Source: JAVKSM01 sp039583705 (GTDB taxonomy: Bacteria > Actinomycetota > Actinomycetes > Mycobacteriales > Pseudonocardiaceae). From it: a DNA stretch of 14,007 bases. The notes beneath the pieces are model-generated. The model was not told where the DNA came from. It worked only from the letters and a program-made list of their open reading frames with translations, and made no database searches. Location: positions 1 to 14,007 of the forward strand of contig JAVKSM010000088.1 of NCBI GenBank assembly GCA_039583705.1, in the 5' to 3' direction. Shown here one piece after another: positions 1 to 12,016 of the stretch (the first letter of the stretch is position 1; each line of letters begins with the position of its first letter). A program made the translations under genes and the position numbers.

Positions 1-20
1 CCACGGGCGTGGTCCTGGCT

Positions 21-49
21 GAGGTGGCCCGGCGACGCCGGGCCACCTC
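21..49 (-). terminator. Hairpin terminator after the mycolyltransferase-like gene
   Basis: Positions 21-33 and 37-49 form a perfect 13-bp GC-rich stem with a 3-nt loop (GAC), starting 17 nt past the stop codon of the last gene of the leftward operon. There is no T-tract, as is usual for actinobacterial terminators. A second small palindrome (CCACG-GG-CGTGG) lies at 1-12 at the window edge. Perfect pairing is seen directly; the terminator role is inferred from position. Confidence 0.7.
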
Positions 50-65
50 GCGGCGGCGGTGAGGG

Positions 66-1391
66 TCAGGAAGCCGGCGCGCCCAGCGCCTTGGCCAAGG
101 TCGGCCAGGACTTGGCGAACTCGATCTGCCAGTAGGCCCACCAGTGCGTGCCCGCCACCGGGTGGTCCGTGACCGCCGGGATCCCGAGCTGGCTCAGCCG
201 GAGCTCGAGCTCGTGGGTGGTGATGTTGGACAGGGCCTCCAGAGTGGGTCCCATCACGGCCGGCTGCAGGTGGCTCGTGTCGCCGGAGAGCACCTGGGTC
301 ACGTCGGTCGCGAGCGACTGGTCGTACTTGCCGGGTTCGCCGGTGGCCGAGGAGAGGAACAGCGCGGTGCCCTTGAGGCCTTGGGCGAGGTTGTACGGGT
401 CGTTGGCGTCCCAGACCGAAGCCTGCAGCGTCGGGTCCCCCCAGATCGCGTCCGGGTTCACACCCTCCTGCTGCATCATGTACTGGCAGAAGCGGTCGAT
501 GCCGGGCATCGTCGTGTGCAGCAGGCCGCTGTAGGACGCCGCGGCGACGTACATCCCGGGGTTCTTCGCCGCGTAGGTGATCGCGCCGTAGCCGCCCAGC
601 GACAACCCGGCGATGGCCCGGCGGGTGCCCCCGCGCCACGCGGACTCGATGATCCGCGGCAGCTCGCGGGTGTGGTAGGTCTCCCACGCCGGTGGGCCGT
701 AGTGACCGCCGTTGTACCAGTTGGTGAAGAATCCGGCCATGCCGTCGCTCGGCAGGACGGTGAGGACGTCCTTGTCGGCGAGGAAGCTGGCGACGTTGGT
801 GTAGTAGGTCCAGGCCTGGTAGTCGCGGATGTCGCCGTACCCGGGCAGCAGGTAGAGCGTCGGCCAGGTGGCGTTGGGCCGGGCGTTCCAGTCCTTGGGC
901 AACAGCAGCCGCGCCGTGGTCGTCGTCCCCAGCGCCGGTGAGTCGATGGTCAGGTCGACCATCTGCGGGTTGATCTGCTTCACCCCGACGACCTTGGCGC
1001 CGTCGTCGGCGGTGGCCGGTTGCGGGGCCGGCGCCGCGGGGCCGGTCAACGCGCCGACCGCGGGTAGCGCCGCTGCCGCCGGTGCCAGCGCCTGCTCCGG
1101 GGAGCCACCGAGGACGGACGTCGACCGGGACGCCGGCGTGCCGGCCGGGCCCGGAGCGGACTGCTGCTGGGGCGCTGCGGCACCGAGCAGTCCGGTGACG
1201 GTGCCGAGCGATCCCGTGGCGGCGCTGCGCCCGAGCTGGGTTCCCGGTGCGGATTGGGCGGCCGATCCGGTGTGGCTGGCCGGGGCGGCGAGCGCGATCC
1301 CGGCGGTGACCAGCGGCGTGACGAGTGCAAGCGCGATGAGAGCCGGCTTCCGGCGCAGGCGCCGAACGGCCAGCTTGCGGTGCTGCGGCAA
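66..1391 (-). CDS. Secreted antigen-85-like mycolyltransferase/esterase
   Basis: A 441-aa exported alpha/beta-hydrolase of the antigen 85/esterase D family. Residues 1-35 look like a signal peptide: a basic RRLRRK region, a hydrophobic stretch, and an ALA-AP cleavage site. An Ala/Pro/Gln-rich linker follows to about residue 130, then a core of about 310 aa, close to Ag85 size. The nucleophile is Ser264 in GLSLGG. His416 lies in GTHWWAYW, which resembles the Ag85 motif GTHSWEYW, and Glu385 in TLEAL matches the Ag85 acid. FFTNWY resembles the Ag85 FYTDWY segment. The start is TTG, chosen because GGGAG lies 5 nt upstream. As last gene of a mycolate-type operon its likely job is moving acyl chains between trehalose and wall or trehalose acceptors outside the membrane. 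A plain secreted esterase is the alternative; the family is near certain, the substrate inferred. Confidence 0.85.
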   Translation of the reverse strand: MPQHRKLAVRRLRRKPALIALALVTPLVTAGIALAAPASHTGSAAQSAPGTQLGRSAATGSLGTVTGLLGAAAPQQQSAPGPAGTPASRSTSVLGGSPEQALAPAAAALPAVGALTGPAAPAPQPATADDGAKVVGVKQINPQMVDLTIDSPALGTTTTARLLLPKDWNARPNATWPTLYLLPGYGDIRDYQAWTYYTNVASFLADKDVLTVLPSDGMAGFFTNWYNGGHYGPPAWETYHTRELPRIIESAWRGGTRRAIAGLSLGGYGAITYAAKNPGMYVAAASYSGLLHTTMPGIDRFCQYMMQQEGVNPDAIWGDPTLQASVWDANDPYNLAQGLKGTALFLSSATGEPGKYDQSLATDVTQVLSGDTSHLQPAVMGPTLEALSNITTHELELRLSQLGIPAVTDHPVAGTHWWAYWQIEFAKSWPTLAKALGAPAS

Positions 1392-1404
1392 CGTCTCTCC
1401 CTCG

Positions 1405-1423
1405 ACGGCAATCCGAACGGCAA
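1405..1423. repeat. Two ACGGCAA direct repeats in the leader of the esterase gene
   Basis: ACGGCAA occurs at 1405-1411 and 1417-1423 (12-bp period, about one helical turn) in the 84-nt gap between the reductase and esterase genes. A small inverted repeat (TCGTT-TC-AACGA) lies at 1436-1447 in the same gap. These could be protein-binding sites or an RNA structure giving separate control of the last gene. No convincing -10 box was seen, so a function is only a possibility. Confidence 0.25.
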
Positions 1424-1475
1424 GCCCCCCACCTGTCGTTTCAACGAGTTGGTTGGGCCCCGGTCACGACGGGCG

Positions 1476-2252
1476 TCAGGTGAACCCGCCGTTAGCGCGA
1501 GCTCCCAGGGCGCGCAACAGGTTTCGGGGGAGCACTCTAGTGAGCCCGACGATAGCCTTGTACCCCAACCCCGGAACTGACACGACGCGGCCGCGTCGGA
1601 GGTCGGCGAGACACTCGTCGACGACGCGATGCGGCTCGAGCCAGACCGCGTCCGGCGAGCGCGGCGCCCGCTCGGCACGCAGCCGGCGGTTCGCCTCGGT
1701 GAGCGTGAACCCCGGGCACAGCACCACCACCCGCACCCCGGTGCCGGCCAGCAGGCCGGCGAGGCCCTCGGAGAAGGAGGTGACCCAGGCCTTACTGGCC
1801 GCGTAGGTGGTCCCGGTGCCCGGCAGGAAGCCGGCGACGCTGGAGACGTTGACGACCGCGCCCCGGCGCCGGAGCAGCATTCCGGGCAGTGCGGCGTGGG
1901 TCAGCCGCAACACGGTGGTCACGTTGAGGTCGAGCTGGGCTTGCAGCGCCTCGACCGCGACCTCGGGGAAACGGCCGTCCACCGCGGTCCCGGCGTTGTT
2001 GACGAGCAACTCGACCGGCCGCTCCGGCGCCCGCAGCCGGTCCTCGACGCGGGCCCGCGCGGCGGCGTCGGAGAGGTCTGCCGGTAGCACCTCGACGAAC
2101 CCGCCATGGGCCGCCTGCAGCGCCCCGGCCAGGGCCTCCAGCCGCTCGACGGTGCGGGCGACGAGGACGAGGTCGTGACCGTCCGCCGCGAGCCGGCGGG
2201 CGAAGACCTCGCCGATCCCGGAGGAGGCGCCGGTGATCAGTGCGGTGGCCAT
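1476..2252 (-). CDS. CmrA-like short-chain dehydrogenase/reductase (mycolate beta-keto reductase candidate)
   Basis: A 258-aa classical SDR. The N-terminal TGASSGIG (residues 7-14) is the NAD(P)-binding glycine motif, NNAG is at 85-88, and the catalytic set is Ser138, Tyr150 and Lys154 (YAASK). The C-terminal part (VWLEPHRVV, then VPGLGYKA) resembles Rv2509/CmrA, which reduces the beta-keto group of the fresh Pks13 product. The reading frame stays open upstream, giving a possible 358-aa form. That extension lies on top of the PPTase gene and has no SDR character, so I chose the ATG at 2252, which has GGAG 6-7 nt upstream. It overlaps the PPTase gene by 16 nt, implying coupled translation. SDR membership is certain; the substrate rests on operon context plus modest C-terminal similarity recalled for Rv2509. 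Confidence 0.8.
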   Translation of the reverse strand: MATALITGASSGIGEVFARRLAADGHDLVLVARTVERLEALAGALQAAHGGFVEVLPADLSDAAARARVEDRLRAPERPVELLVNNAGTAVDGRFPEVAVEALQAQLDLNVTTVLRLTHAALPGMLLRRRGAVVNVSSVAGFLPGTGTTYAASKAWVTSFSEGLAGLLAGTGVRVVVLCPGFTLTEANRRLRAERAPRSPDAVWLEPHRVVDECLADLRRGRVVSVPGLGYKAIVGLTRVLPRNLLRALGARANGGFT

Positions 2253-2983
2253 GACAGCTCCACGGCGCTCGGCGGGGCCGAACACGCCAGCGCGGCCGCG
2301 TACCCGGCTGGCGCCGGCAGCTCGGCGAGCCAGTACCGGCGGGCTGCGAGCCACACCGCCGCCGGCCGCTCGGCGGGCACGGTCAGCGCCGCCGGCCGCA
2401 CCGACAGACCCTGCCCGGAGGCCTTGAGCACCGCCTCCTTGGCCACCCACAGCCGGATGAACGCCGCCGCCCGCCGTCCGGCCGGGACGGCGGCCAGCGC
2501 GTCGAGCTCGGCGGGAGCGCACACCGAATCCAGCAGGGAGGCCGTCGGGCACCCGCCGACACGCTCCACGTCGACCCCGAGCTCCTCGCGGCCCACCGCG
2601 AGCAGCCCGTGCGAGCCGGAGTGCGAGACGTTGAAGGCCAGATCCACCCCCCCGGCCAGCGCCGGCTTGCCGTGCTCACCCGTGACGAACCGCAGCGCAG
2701 CGGGATCCACCTCGAGCATGCCGCCCAGCGCCACCCGGAGCTGGCCGCGGCAGGCGACGAACCGCCGCCGCAGCTCGTCGAAGGCGAACCGCTCGGCCCG
2801 CGCCCGCTCGTCAGGCGAGAGCACCTCCCGCAGCGGTCCCAGCTCGGCGGCGCCGAGGTCGAGGCACAGCGGCAGCACGAGCACCTCGCCGACGGCCGGG
2901 CGGCGGCAAGGGCCGAAGCCCGTCGCGGAGGTCGTGGTCAGCGGGGCCCCGGTCACGGGCCATCGGGTCACGGTGCGGGTCAT
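2237..2983 (-). CDS. Sfp-type 4'-phosphopantetheinyl transferase
   Basis: A 248-aa protein with the three diagnostic PPTase motifs: FNVSHSG (117-123), GVDVE (136-140, with Mg-binding Asp138 and Glu140), and WVAKEAVLKASGQGLS from Trp179 (Glu183, Lys187). Such enzymes transfer the phosphopantetheine arm of CoA to a carrier-protein serine. Here the obvious clients are the carrier domains of the Pks13-like protein in the same operon. The WxxKEAxxK-GxGLS form is of the Sfp/Gsp kind rather than the PptT/EntD kind that serves Pks13 in mycobacteria. It starts 22 nt after accD4, has GGAG about 8 nt before the ATG, and runs 16 nt into the reductase gene. The first 25 residues are poorly conserved-looking, so a later start is possible. 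Confidence 0.93.
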   Translation of the reverse strand: MTRTVTRWPVTGAPLTTTSATGFGPCRRPAVGEVLVLPLCLDLGAAELGPLREVLSPDERARAERFAFDELRRRFVACRGQLRVALGGMLEVDPAALRFVTGEHGKPALAGGVDLAFNVSHSGSHGLLAVGREELGVDVERVGGCPTASLLDSVCAPAELDALAAVPAGRRAAAFIRLWVAKEAVLKASGQGLSVRPAALTVPAERPAAVWLAARRYWLAELPAPAGYAAALACSAPPSAVELSWPPH

Positions 2984-3005
2984 AGGGCTCCGTCACAGCG
3001 TCCGG

Positions 3006-4601
3006 TCACAGGGGCATCGTGTTGTGCTTGCGCGGCAGCGGGGTCTCCCGCTTGGTGCGCAGCATCCGCAGCGCCGTCGCCACCTGGACGCGGGTCTGCG
3101 ACGGGGCGATGACGGAGTCGACGTAGCCGCGCTCGGCCGCGACGTACGGGGTCGCCTGGGTGAGGCGGTACTCCTCGACCAGCTTGGCCCGCAACGCCGG
3201 CGCGTCGGCACCCGCGGCCGCCAGCTCGCGGCGGTTGAGCAGCTCGACCGCCGACGCGGCACCCATCACCGCGATCTCGGCCGTCGGCCAGGCGAGGTTG
3301 ACGTCCGCACCGAGGTGCTTGGACCCCATGACGGCGTAACCGCCGCCGTAGGCCTTGCGGGTCACCACGGTCACCTTGGGAACGGTCGACTCGGCGTAGG
3401 CGAAGATCAGCTTGGCGCCCCGGCGGATGATGCCGCGGGTCTCCTGCTCGACCCCCGGCAGGTACCCGGGGACGTCGGCGAAGGTGAGCAGCGGGATATT
3501 GAACGCGTCGCAGAACCTGACGAAACGGGCGGCTTTCTCCGAAGCGTCGATGTCGATCGCCCCGGCGTTGACCGACGGCTGGTTGCCGACCACGCCCACC
3601 GAGTGCCCCTCCACCCGGGCCAGCCCGCAGATCATGTTCGGCGCGAACAACGGCTGCACCTCCAGCAGCTCGCCCTCGTCGACCACGCGGCGGACCACCT
3701 CGTGCATGTCGTAGGACTCGCGCGGCGAGTCTGGCACCAAGCCGTCCAACTCCCGGTCCGCGGGGGTGGGAGCGGGTGCGGCGGGAGCGTCGTATGCGGG
3801 CGGGTCGGCCAGGTTGTTCTCCGGCAGGTACCCCAGCAAGGCGCGCACCCAGTCGATGGCGTCGTGCTCGTCGGCGGCGAGGTGGTGCACGTTGCCGGCC
3901 ACGACGCTGTTGGTGAACGCACCGCCCAGCTCTTCGAGGCTGACCTCGGCGCCGGTGACCGACCGGAGCACCTCCGGGCCCGTGACGAACATGTGCGAGA
4001 GGCCCTCGACCATCACCGTGAAGTCGGTGATCGCCGGGGAGTACACCGCACCGCCCGCGCAGGGGCCCAGGATCAGCGAGATCTGCGGCACCACGCCCGA
4101 CGCGCGAACGTTGCGCCGGCCGATCTCGGCGTAGTACGCCAGCGACGCCACGCCTTCCTGGATCCGGGCGCCACCGGAGTCGTTTATTCCTATTATCGGG
4201 CAGCCGACCTCCGTCGCGAGATCCATGACGTCGATGACCTTCTGTCCGAAGACCTCGCCGAGGCTCCCGCCGAAGACGGTGAAGTCGTGCGCGAACACGC
4301 ACACCCGCCGGCCGTCGACCGTGCCATGTCCGGTGACCACGCCGTCGGTGTAGGGCCGCGCCTGAGCCATCCCGAACTCGGCGCACCGGTGTCGCGCCAG
4401 CGCCCCGGTCTCGACGAACGAGTCCGCGTCGAGCAGCAGCGCGATGCGCTCACGCGCGGTGAGCTTGCCCCGGGCGTGCTGGGCGGCCACGGCACGCTGC
4501 GAGCCCGGGTGCCGGGCCTCCTCGCGGCGCCGACGCAGGTCAGCGAGCTTGTCGGCGGTACTGGTGGCTGGAACCGGCGCGCCGGTCTCGCGGCTGCCCA
4601 T
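3006..4601 (-). CDS. accD4: AccD4-like acyl-CoA carboxylase beta (carboxyltransferase) subunit
   Basis: A 531-aa biotin-dependent carboxyltransferase, the usual family length. The N-terminal half carries DSGGARIQEG (141-150) and GPCAGGAVYSPA (179-190). The C-terminal half carries GYLPG (379-383) and AYGGGYAVMGSKH (417-429). These are the two oxyanion-hole/CoA-binding regions of the crotonase-fold dimer, and the C-terminus (PRKHNTMPL) is typical of PccB/AccD. It would carboxylate a long-chain acyl-CoA to the 2-carboxyacyl-CoA extender for the Pks13 neighbour, together with AccA3- and AccE-type partners not present here. Propionyl-CoA carboxylase is the main alternative. Against it are the position directly after pks13 and Ala423 at the place where PccB/AccD5 have the specificity Asp. 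The ATG is 1 nt past the pks13 stop. Residues 136-140 are written with three rare ATA codons. Confidence 0.9.
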   Translation of the reverse strand: MGSRETGAPVPATSTADKLADLRRRREEARHPGSQRAVAAQHARGKLTARERIALLLDADSFVETGALARHRCAEFGMAQARPYTDGVVTGHGTVDGRRVCVFAHDFTVFGGSLGEVFGQKVIDVMDLATEVGCPIIGINDSGGARIQEGVASLAYYAEIGRRNVRASGVVPQISLILGPCAGGAVYSPAITDFTVMVEGLSHMFVTGPEVLRSVTGAEVSLEELGGAFTNSVVAGNVHHLAADEHDAIDWVRALLGYLPENNLADPPAYDAPAAPAPTPADRELDGLVPDSPRESYDMHEVVRRVVDEGELLEVQPLFAPNMICGLARVEGHSVGVVGNQPSVNAGAIDIDASEKAARFVRFCDAFNIPLLTFADVPGYLPGVEQETRGIIRRGAKLIFAYAESTVPKVTVVTRKAYGGGYAVMGSKHLGADVNLAWPTAEIAVMGAASAVELLNRRELAAAGADAPALRAKLVEEYRLTQATPYVAAERGYVDSVIAPSQTRVQVATALRMLRTKRETPLPRKHNTMPL

Positions 4602-4602
4602 G

Positions 4603-9317
<4,715 letters not shown>

Positions 9318-9321
<4 letters not shown>

Positions 9322-11087
9322 GCGGTCCCTCCGATCAGGGCCAGCTCGCCCGCCAGGTACCGCTCACGGCAGGCGCTGCGTGCCAACTTGCCGCTCGACG
9401 TCCGCGGCACCTGTCCGACACGCACGAACCGGAAGTCCCGGACGGTGACACCATGCCGCTCGGCGACCGCCCGGCGCACCGTCGCCGCCACCGCGCGCGG
9501 CTCGAGGCCCGGCCCGGCCTCGTGCGCCCGCTCGGCGACGACCACCAGGCCCTCGCCCTCGTCGGTCGGCACCGAGAACGCGGCGACGTATCCCGGCCGG
9601 ATCGCGGGGTGTGCGGCCTCCACAGTCGCCTCGACGTCCTGCGGGTAGTGGTTGCGGCCGTCGATGATGACCAGATCCTTGATCCGCCCGACGATGTAGA
9701 GCTCACCCTCGTGCACCACGCCCAGGTCGCCGGTGCGCAGCCAGGGACCGGGCGGGAGGTCGTCGCCGTCCGCCAACCGGGCGCCGAAGGTCGCGGCCGA
9801 GGCCTCCGGCTGGTTCCAGTAGCCGGCTCCGACGTTCGCGCCGTGCAGCCAGATCTCGCCGACCTGCCCGTCCGGCCGGCGCCGGCGCTGCGCCGGGTCG
9901 ACGATCGCGAGATGCTGCCCCTCGGGGGCGCCGCAGGAAACCAGCAGGCTGCCGCCGGTGCCAACGGCGGGCACCGCGGTGCCCGCCGCGAGCAGCTCGG
10001 TGTCGAACCAGGTGGCGCGAGGCACGACGGCGGGGCCGCTGGCGGCGACGAACACGGTGGCCTCCGCGAGGCCGTAGGAGGGCCGGTGGACCGTGGGGTC
10101 CAGGCCGCAGGGACCGAAGGCCTGCGCGAAGCGCTCGATCGTTCCCGGTCGGACCGGCTCGCTGCCGTTGATGAGCACCGCGGCCCGTTGCAGCCGCAGC
10201 TCCGCACGGTCGGCTTCCTTGACGCGGCGCACACAGTACTCGAAGGCGAAGTTGGGTGCGGCGGTGACGCCGCCGGAGTGCTCGCTGAGCATCCGCAGCC
10301 AGCGTACCGGACGTTTGACGAAGGCCATGGGGTCCATGAGCACCGAGGGCACGCCGAGCACCAGCGGCACCGCGACCGAGAGCACCAGCCCCATGTCGTG
10401 GAACAGCGGCAGCCAGACCACGATGGTCGAGCGGTCGGCGGCGATCTGGTAGGCGTCGGCGATCTGGTTGGCGTTGACCACCACGTTGCGGTGGGTGATG
10501 ACCACGCCGGCGGGGGTGCGCGTCGAGCCCGAGGTGTACTGCAGGTAGGCGACGTCGGAGAGGTCGGCCGGGCGGGACACCCACTCGTCGGCGAGAGCAT
10601 CGGAGACGGCGTCGACAAGCACCACCTCGCGTGGCCGGGCGCCGTGCTGGACCTCGAGGAAGGCCCGCACCGCGCAGGCGGTCGCCGAGGTGGTGAGCAC
10701 GCAGGCAGGTTCGCAGTCGGCGAGCACCGACTCCAACCGGTCGGCATGACCGGGCAGCTCCGGACCGAACAGCGGCACGGCCACCAGCCCGGCGTGGATC
10801 GCCGCGAGGAAGCCGACGACGTACTCCAGGCCATTGGGGGCGAGGATCGCGGCGCGCTCACCGGGCACTGCCACCCGCTGCAGGGTAGCCGCGACCGCGC
10901 GCACCCGCCGGTCGAGGTCAGCCCAGGTCAGGCTGCGGGCGACGCCCTCACGGTCGGCGGCGTAGTCCATGAAGGTGAAGGCGCGCTCCGGAGCGCGGGA
11001 GGAGGCCCAACGTTCGAGTGGGTTGGTCAGCGACCGGACGCACGAGGTAACGTCGGCTCCGCCGCGTTCGTCCACCACGAGGACCAC
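9318..11087 (-). CDS. fadD32: FadD32-like long-chain fatty-acyl-AMP ligase
   Basis: A 589-aa adenylating enzyme (FAAL class; Mtb FadD32 is 637 aa). It turns a long fatty acid into acyl-AMP and loads it on the N-terminal carrier of the adjacent Pks13. Numbered from the chosen start, YLQYTSGSTRTPAGV (about 181-195) is the ATP-binding loop, PSYGLAEAT (337-345) a core motif, RTGD (451-454) binds ribose, IKDLVIIDGRNHYPQD (469-484) is the FAAL/FadD32 signature, and Lys567 in PRTSSGK is the C-terminal catalytic lysine. The frame stays open to a GTG/ATG at 11237/11234 (639 aa). Those extra 50 residues are unlike FadD32 and cover inverted repeats. GTG 11087 has CGGGAG 6 nt upstream and gives a FadD32-like N-terminus, so I prefer it. 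First gene of the operon; its stop overlaps the pks13 start (GTGA). Confidence 0.92.
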
Positions 11088-11105
11088 AGGCAACTCCCGG
11101 ACGCT

Positions 11106-11140
11106 GGAATCAACTTCCGTGTCGCGGTTACAACGAACCG
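11106..11140 (-). promoter_or_regulatory. Inverted repeats upstream of the mycolate operon (candidate operator region)
   Basis: Two small inverted repeats lie 19-53 nt upstream of the preferred fadD32 start: GGAA-TCAAC-TTCC at 11106-11118 and CGGTT-ACAACG-AACCG at 11125-11140. A CCCCCGGGGG palindrome sits at 11144-11153. The whole non-coding region 11088-11367 separates the leftward operon from the rightward MOSC gene and must hold both promoters. I see no confident -10/-35 pair for the leftward direction. The role as binding site for a lipid-responsive repressor is a guess from position. Confidence 0.35.
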
Positions 11141-11354
11141 GCTCCCCCGGGGGTTGTGCGCGGGAGGAGGACCGCACCGAGGGTACGGCGGGCGTCGCTG
11201 GACGGTCCGAGGGACCCTCGCCGGCGAGCGTCATCACTCCTGGTCACCCTCGTAGCGCCGCTCGGCTCATCGGGCCGACCTCAGAGCCGGGAAGCGGGCC
11301 CGGGGCCACCGGAGGCGGCTGTCCATAGTGGAGGGATGGGCTGGCCGGTTGCCG

Positions 11355-11360
11355 TAGGAT
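11355..11360 (+). promoter_or_regulatory. -10 box of the MOSC gene (likely leaderless transcript)
   Basis: TAGGAT fits the actinobacterial TANNNT -10 consensus and is followed by exactly 7 nt before the GTG start. Transcription would then begin at or next to the start codon. No good -35 hexamer is seen. AGGA inside the box could also act as a weak Shine-Dalgarno, so leaderless translation is likely but not proven. Confidence 0.5.
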
Positions 11361-11367
11361 CACGGCC

Positions 11368-11910
11368 GTGGCAGCGCAGGTCGTGGCGGTCAGCCGCAGC
11401 GTCGGGCACACCTTCAGCAAGCCCTGTCGCGAGAGCATCCGGCTGCTCGCGGGCCTGGGGGTGGAGGGTGACGCGCACCTCGGCGAGCTGGTTCAGCACC
11501 GCTCCCGGGTGGCGCGTGACCCGACCAAGCCGAACCTGCGCCAGGTGCACCTCGTCCACGCCGAGCTTCACGACGAACTGCGGGTCGCCGGGTTCGTGGT
11601 GACCGCCGGAGACCTCGGCGAGAACGTCCTCACCCGGGGCATCGACCTGCTCGGGCTGGCGACCGGCACCCGGCTCCACCTCGGCGAGGATGCCGTCGTC
11701 GAGGTGACGGGCCTGCGCAATCCCTGCGTACAGCTCGACCACTTCCAGTCCGGCCTCATGGCGGCAGTGCTCGGCCGTGATGCCGAGGGCAACCTCGTGC
11801 GCAAGTCAGGCGTCATGAGTGTCGTGGTGAGCGGTGGCACGGTCCGGCCGGGCGACCCGGTCCGGGCGGAGCTTCCCGCGCCACCGCACGAGCCGTTGCG
11901 GCCGGTGTGA
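11368..11910 (+). CDS. MOSC domain-containing protein
   Basis: A 180-aa protein with a complete MOSC (Mo-cofactor sulfurase C-terminal) domain and little else. GVEGDAHLG (31-39), PNLRQVHLV (55-63), GDLGENVLTRGID (81-93), the hallmark cysteine in RNPC (Cys120), and the closing RPGDPV segment (160-165) are all present. Relatives such as YiiM and the C-terminal domain of molybdenum cofactor sulfurases bind or transfer sulfur for molybdoenzymes, often in detoxification by reduction. The substrate of stand-alone actinobacterial members is not known. The GTG start sits 7 nt after a TANNNT box. It is divergent from the mycolate operon and shows no functional tie to it. Confidence 0.9.
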   Translation: MAAQVVAVSRSVGHTFSKPCRESIRLLAGLGVEGDAHLGELVQHRSRVARDPTKPNLRQVHLVHAELHDELRVAGFVVTAGDLGENVLTRGIDLLGLATGTRLHLGEDAVVEVTGLRNPCVQLDHFQSGLMAAVLGRDAEGNLVRKSGVMSVVVSGGTVRPGDPVRAELPAPPHEPLRPV

Positions 11911-11966
11911 CAAGCGGTCCTCCACAGTGGACCGAACGGGGTCGGCGCGCCTGCGCGCGGCCCGGT

Positions 11967-11972
11967 TACGCT
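11967..11972 (+). promoter_or_regulatory. -10 box upstream of the 84-aa gene
   Basis: TACGCT matches TANNNT and lies 44 nt upstream of the GTG of the small gene, in the 106-nt gap after the MOSC gene. The predicted start of transcription near 11979 would give a leader of about 38 nt that includes the strong GGAGGAGG ribosome-binding site at 12001-12008. The -35 region is not recognisable. The call rests on the -10 match alone. Confidence 0.4.
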
Positions 11973-12016
11973 GGGTGCAGGATGCCCGCACTGATCTTCC
12001 GGAGGAGGTTTCCGCC

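Noticed and set aside
1392..1475. TTGAAA in the reductase-esterase gap as a -35 box
   Set aside because: No TANNNT hexamer at a suitable distance downstream on the minus strand.
2253..2552. 100-codon N-terminal extension of the SDR
   Set aside because: Low-complexity Arg/Gly/Ala sequence antisense in frame sense to the PPTase gene; the Rossmann fold begins right at ATG 2252, which has its own ribosome-binding site.
2951..3009. Several GGTCAC/CGTCAC copies around the accD4-PPTase junction
   Set aside because: Spacing is irregular (15, 25, 13 nt) and part is codon sequence for the Thr/Val-rich PPTase N-terminus; not convincing as a binding array.
4184..4200. TATTAT / GATAAT as an internal promoter in accD4
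   Set aside because: No -35 hexamer at 16-18 nt on either strand, so not annotated as a promoter; kept only as a codon-use observation.
11834..12016. Upstream extension of the 84-aa gene (145-codon frame)
   Set aside because: Overlaps the end of the MOSC gene in another frame and reads as Arg-rich shadow; GGAGGAGG places the start at 12017.
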